Origin: Acidimicrobiaceae bacterium
Lineage (GTDB): Bacteria; Actinomycetota; Acidimicrobiia; Acidimicrobiales; Ilumatobacteraceae
Assembly (NCBI GenBank): GCA_947487095.1
Contig: CANKVI010000065.1
Span: forward strand, 1-5,434
Length of the DNA: 5,434 nt
Reading direction: 5' to 3'
The number at the start of each line of letters is the position of its first letter. Position 1 is the stretch's first letter. A program made the translations under genes and the position numbers. Below, in pieces: positions 4,571 to 5,434 of this stretch. The notes beneath the pieces are model-generated. The model was given only the letters and a program-made list of their open reading frames with translations. It made no database searches and was not told the origin of the DNA.

Positions 4571-5434
4571 AGCCAGTGTCAAGCAACTTCTGAAAGGCTT
4601 CCACCTGAATCATGGGAATGCCCAACTCGGTTGCTTTCGTTACTTTCGAAGCACCTGGGTCTTCGCCCACCACTACGCAATAGGTTTTTGCGCTTACTGA
4701 ACCTGGGGATTTTCCGCCGCGATCTTTAATTGCCGCTTCAGCTTCGTCGCGTGTAAACCCTTCCACGCTTCCCGTTACCACGATTGCTTTGCCAACCAGA
4801 TTCTGCGGCAAGTCGCTGGTGACCACATTGCCGAATTCCACTCCGCCTTTACGCAACTTTTCAATAATTGCTTTGTTCGGCTTTTGCTTGAACCATGTTG
4901 CAATTGATTGCGCAATTACTCCACCAACGCCGTCAATGTTGCTGAGTTCTTCTTCGGTGGCTTCCATAATGCGATCAAGCGAACCGAAGGTTTTGGCAAG
5001 CGATTCTGAAGCTGCAGGCCCCAAGTGCTTGATGCCCAGAGCGGTCAGCAGTTTTGGAAGTGGTTTTGACTTCGACTTGTTGATTCCTGCCAACAAATTA
5101 GTGGCGCTTAATTCGCCGAAGCCTTCAATTTGCAACAACTGTTCTTGGTTCAATGCATACAAGTCACCAACATCGCTGACTAAACCAAGATCGGAAAGAG
5201 CAAACACGGTTTTCTCGCCTAAACCTTCAATATCCATTCCTCCGCGCGATGCGAAGTAGATGATTCGCTGATCGCGCTGGAACGGACACGATGGTTCGAC
5301 ACAGCGAGTGTCGGACTCGCCTTCAATTTGCACCAATGTGGACTTCACATCGCACGGGCATGTTTCAGGAAACTTCCACGGCTTCGAGTTCTTCGGGCGC
5401 TTTTCGAGAACTGGACCAACTACTTCGGGAATAA
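4563..5434 (-). CDS. ligA: NAD-dependent DNA ligase LigA, C-terminal part (5' end outside window)
   Basis: LigA seals nicks in duplex DNA using NAD+, for replication and repair. The 289 visible residues are the C-terminal part, under half of a usual ligase of about 670-700 residues; the adenylation domain lies beyond the window. Visible in order: the end of the OB fold (IPEVVGPVLEKRP, 1-13); a zinc finger with C25, C27, C44 and C49; the segment RDQRIIYFASRGGMDIEGLG (53-72); helix-hairpin-helix repeats (about 85-185, with I-E-G-F-G, L-G-I-K-H-L-G and I-D-G-V-G-G); and a BRCT domain (about 212-289, starting L-V-G-K-A-I-V-V-T-G, with G-S-V-S-A-K-T). The frame continues upstream of the first GTG to the edge, so that GTG is not the start. 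The first zinc pair is C-x-C, not the common C-x2-C. The stop TAA at 4563-4565 lies inside the end of the convergent metallopeptidase gene. Confidence 0.95.
   Translation of the reverse strand, partial: IPEVVGPVLEKRPKNSKPWKFPETCPCDVKSTLVQIEGESDTRCVEPSCPFQRDQRIIYFASRGGMDIEGLGEKTVFALSDLGLVSDVGDLYALNQEQLLQIEGFGELSATNLLAGINKSKSKPLPKLLTALGIKHLGPAASESLAKTFGSLDRIMEATEEELSNIDGVGGVIAQSIATWFKQKPNKAIIEKLRKGGVEFGNVVTSDLPQNLVGKAIVVTGSVEGFTRDEAEAAIKDRGGKSPGSVSAKTYCVVVGEDPGASKVTKATELGIPMIQVEAFQKLLDTGSI

Noticed and set aside
4789..5259. 156-codon plus-strand open frame
   Set aside because: It is antisense to the conserved HhH and BRCT region of ligA.

Overview
The window looks like chromosomal DNA of an actinobacterium, probably from the Acidimicrobiia or a related freshwater or marine lineage. 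This is inferred from family content, not from a database search. The supporting signs are a SenX3/PhoR-type histidine kinase, the DUF2786 plus small zincin gene pair known from Actinomycetota, an NAD-dependent DNA ligase with an actinobacterial-looking C-terminus, and moderate base composition with short gaps between genes. There are no rRNA or tRNA genes, insertion sequences, CRISPR arrays or phage structural genes. Eight protein genes fill almost all of the window, and the two outer ones run off its edges.

Left part (1-2312, minus strand): a soluble SenX3-like sensor kinase (1263-2312) is followed after 45 bp by a secreted protein built from two DUF1566-like repeats (1-1217, its 3' end outside the window). 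The two may form one transcript. No response regulator is next to the kinase. A short divergent control region separates the kinase from a DUF1003 two-helix membrane protein on the plus strand (2395-2916), which is followed by a GC-rich hairpin that may be a terminator.

Centre (2988-4570, plus strand): a compact four-gene cluster. It opens with a perfect 14-bp palindrome just before a 72-residue RelE/BrnT-like protein, followed 4 bp later by a 79-residue helix-turn-helix protein. Together these look like a toxin-antitoxin module of toxin-first order with a ready-made operator. Then, 33 bp on, comes a DUF2786 protein whose 3' end overlaps by 8 bp the start of a small zinc metallopeptidase-like protein (HExxH with a downstream His and Glu).

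Right part (4563-5434, minus strand): the C-terminal part of ligA (end of OB fold, zinc finger, helix-hairpin-helix and BRCT domains). It converges on the metallopeptidase gene, and the two coding regions share 8 bp.

The most interesting element is the toxin-antitoxin-like pair with its palindrome. Next come the overlapping DUF2786-zincin pair, and the membrane-free SenX3-like kinase beside a secreted repeat protein.
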